Shown: piece by piece, positions 62,106 through 64,000 of the stretch | Numbering within the stretch: the first letter of the stretch is position 1 | Layout of the letters: every line of letters starts with the position of its first letter | DNA from: DATJHM01 sp963777355 | Lineage (GTDB): Bacteria > Chloroflexota > Ktedonobacteria > Ktedonobacterales > Ktedonobacteraceae | Assembly: GCA_963777355.1 (NCBI GenBank) | Contig: CAVZQK010000074.1 | Span: 15,132 to 79,131, forward strand | Reading direction: 5' to 3' | Length of the DNA stretch: 64,000 nucleotides | The notes under the pieces: model-generated | Databases searched by the model: none | Told to the model about the DNA's origin: nothing | What the model saw: only the letters and a program-made list of their open reading frames with translations | Translations under genes and position numbers: made by a program

Positions 62106-64000
62106 ATGGTGAGCTATATCGGGCAGCAGTTTGGCAATTACCGATTACTGCGCCTGTTAGATACGGGCGGATTTGCTGAGGTCTACCTGGGTGAGCATGT
62201 CCTCTTACAAACGCAAGCAGCGATAAAGCTAGTGCTCACCCAGTTAAGTCGGCAGGAGGAGAAATTTTTCTACGAAGAGGCGCGAACCGCAGCCCGGTTG
62301 GTTCATCCGCACATAGTGCGCGTACTAGAATTTGGAGTTGAGGGAAAGCTTCCTTATCTCGTGATGGATTATGCGCCGAACGGCACATTGCGAGACCGGT
62401 ATCCGCGTGGGAGCAGTCTGCCACTTTCCGTAGTAGTAGAACAGATCAAGCAGGTTGCGCTAGCGTTACAATTTGCCCATGACGCGAAGTTCATTCACCG
62501 AGATATCAAGCCAGAAAACATGCTTATTGGACGCAACAACGAGATTTTGCTTGGTGATTTTGGCATTGCCGTAGTTGCACATAGCACCCGTTCGCAACGT
62601 ACACAAGACATTATTGGCACAGTTGATTATATGGCTCCAGAGCAGATCAGAGGGCATCCTTCCACCAGCGAGTGATCAATACGCGCTAGCGGCGCTGGCT
62701 TATGAGTGGTTATGTGGGATAGCGCCTTTTACAGGGACCAACATCGAAATTCTGGCAGGGCATCTACACGCGCAACCAGATCCCATGCGTCTGCGGCAGG
62801 TAGCAGTGCCCCCCCTTGTTGAGCATGTCATCCTCAAAGGGCTTGAAAAAGAGCCAGGGAAGCGTTTTGCAAAAGTTATAGCCTTTGCCAATGCCATCGA
62901 AAACGCCGCTGGAATGCATTCTCCCCCAGCTACACGGAGTACGCCGTCTCAATTTTATGCAGCGGCGACCAATAGTGCGCCCCCCAGTACAGCGATGGCA
63001 TCTTCGTCGCCGGCACCTACCATCTTTAGAAGACCGGGATCTTTACTGCACTTATATCGTGGGCACACAGATCATGTTCATACGCTAGCATGGTGTCCTG
63101 ATCGTCGTCGCATTGCGTCGGCGGGTGTGGATAGCCAGATTCGGGTATGGGATGCCAGCAATGGCAGAGAAGAAGCGGTCTATAAGCATCCTGGCTATGT
63201 AGTAAACGCGGTAGCGTGGTCACCGAATGGTCGATTCCTGGCATCAGCGGGAGACGATGGCAGCGTACAGATTTGGAACACAGCGGGGAATCCCCAGGGA
63301 GCGGAAAAAAGCTACAGCGCGGCCAGTTGTGCAATCAACGCGCTCGATTGGTCGCCGGATGGGCAATACCTGGTCGTTGGCTATAGCAATGGCAAAGTAG
63401 TGATCTATAGTTTTGAGCATGGGTATCAGACCGAACGACGGGCACCCAGTAGTATCACCTCGCTGGCATGGTCGCCGGACGGAAACCTGCTTGCGTACAC
63501 AGACATCAGTGGAAACCTTCAGATTGACGAAGTCATCATAGAGGAGAACGAAACAGATTACGAAGAGGAGGACGAGGAAGATTACGAAGAGGAAGATGAT
63601 GAAGTTGTTGAGGCAGAGACGACAGTCCAACTGCAAGACAAATACAACTATGAATATGATGTGTGGATCAATGTACTGGCCTGGTCGCCCGATAGTAAAA
63701 GGCTAATTGGCGGCTACGAGGATGGGCAGGCAGAGATCTGGGATGCCACAGATGAAGAGGCGACCCAGGCCATATTGCACTACTCAGAGCATAGTGACAC
63801 CCTGCGGGCCGCATCCTGGTCCACGAACCGCAAGAGAATCGCAACAGGCGGAGATGACACCACAGTACATATCTGGGATGCTAACACGGGGCGGCAGGTG
63901 TTTGTCTACAAAGGTCACAGAGATGTAGTGCGATGCGTAGCGTGGTCGCCGGATAAGAAACGGCTGGCGTCTGCGGGTGAAGACACCACAGTGCATATTT
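62106..64000 (+). pseudogene. Ser/Thr protein kinase fused to WD40 repeats, with a frameshift; runs off the window
   Basis: ATG 62106, AAGGAG upstream. Hanks-type kinase: NYRLLRLLDTGGFAEVYLGE (Gly loop), AIKLV (Lys), FIHRDIKPENMLIG (catalytic HRD), LGDFGIAVV (DFG), VDYMAPEQIRGHP, then TGA at 62673-62675. In frame +1 the kinase goes on: PASDQYALAALAYEWLCGIA. Removing one T of CCTTCC (62660-62661) restores GHPPPASDQYAL. That frame stays open to 64000 with a linker and at least six WD40 units (HTLAWCPDRRRIASAGVDSQ, IRVWDASNG, VRCVAWSPDKKRLASAGEDT). An acidic insert (ENETDYEEEDEEDYEEEDDE, near 63540-63610) breaks one propeller blade. No transmembrane helix is seen between kinase and propeller. 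Confidence 0.85.

Overview
The window is chromosomal DNA of a free-living, spore-forming-type soil bacterium of the Chloroflexota, most likely class Ktedonobacteria. This is an inference from gene content: multi-GAF histidine kinase, Ser/Thr kinase fused to WD40 repeats, tandem DUF4012 membrane proteins, a CGNR/ABATE regulator, a ThrRS lacking TGS behind a T-box, and many small dispersed repeats. No rRNA, tRNA, CRISPR array, transposase or phage gene was found.

Layout. 0-10 kb: a Uma2-type nuclease, a TIGR00300 (LOR/SDH) enzyme, then a histidine-utilisation cluster hutF-hutU-hutH-hutI with a convergent IclR regulator. HutF points to the formylglutamate route, but no hutG is present. 10-19 kb: accessory genes and regulators (two HxlR, CGNR, WYL), DMT and MFS transporters, DUF1330, alpha/beta hydrolase, isochorismatase-like hydrolase and a YcaQ-type DNA glycosylase; a consensus sigma-70 promoter drives two very small genes. 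19-25 kb: a GT39 mannosyltransferase-like protein and a 1.35-kresidue GT2-GT2-GH26-like fusion. 26-35 kb: secA with a ~190-residue N-terminal insertion, malate synthase, NUDIX, and T-box-controlled thrS. 35-41 kb: a double-nitrilase gene with an in-frame stop and a large sensor histidine kinase.

42-60 kb: OsmC; a CHAT-like/Clp_N/AAA+/AAA+ fusion interrupted by one in-frame TAA; two tandem DUF4012 genes, one broken by apparent frameshifts; a secreted protein, CsaA-like protein, PPK2 kinase, an ImuB-like Y-family polymerase without its catalytic acids, and a protein made of three Clp_N domains with no ATPase. 60-64 kb: a degenerate GGDEF-MshEN protein, a GalE-like epimerase and a frameshifted kinase-WD40 gene that runs off the end.

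Most notable: (i) the CHAT-Clp fusion plus the ATPase-less Clp_N protein, a candidate undescribed proteolysis/unfolding module; (ii) an unusual density of disrupted but otherwise well-conserved genes (two in-frame TAA, about four +1 shifts), to be explained by sequence error, decay or recoding; (iii) the GT2-GT2-GH26 fusion; (iv) two families of dispersed intergenic repeats found throughout the window.
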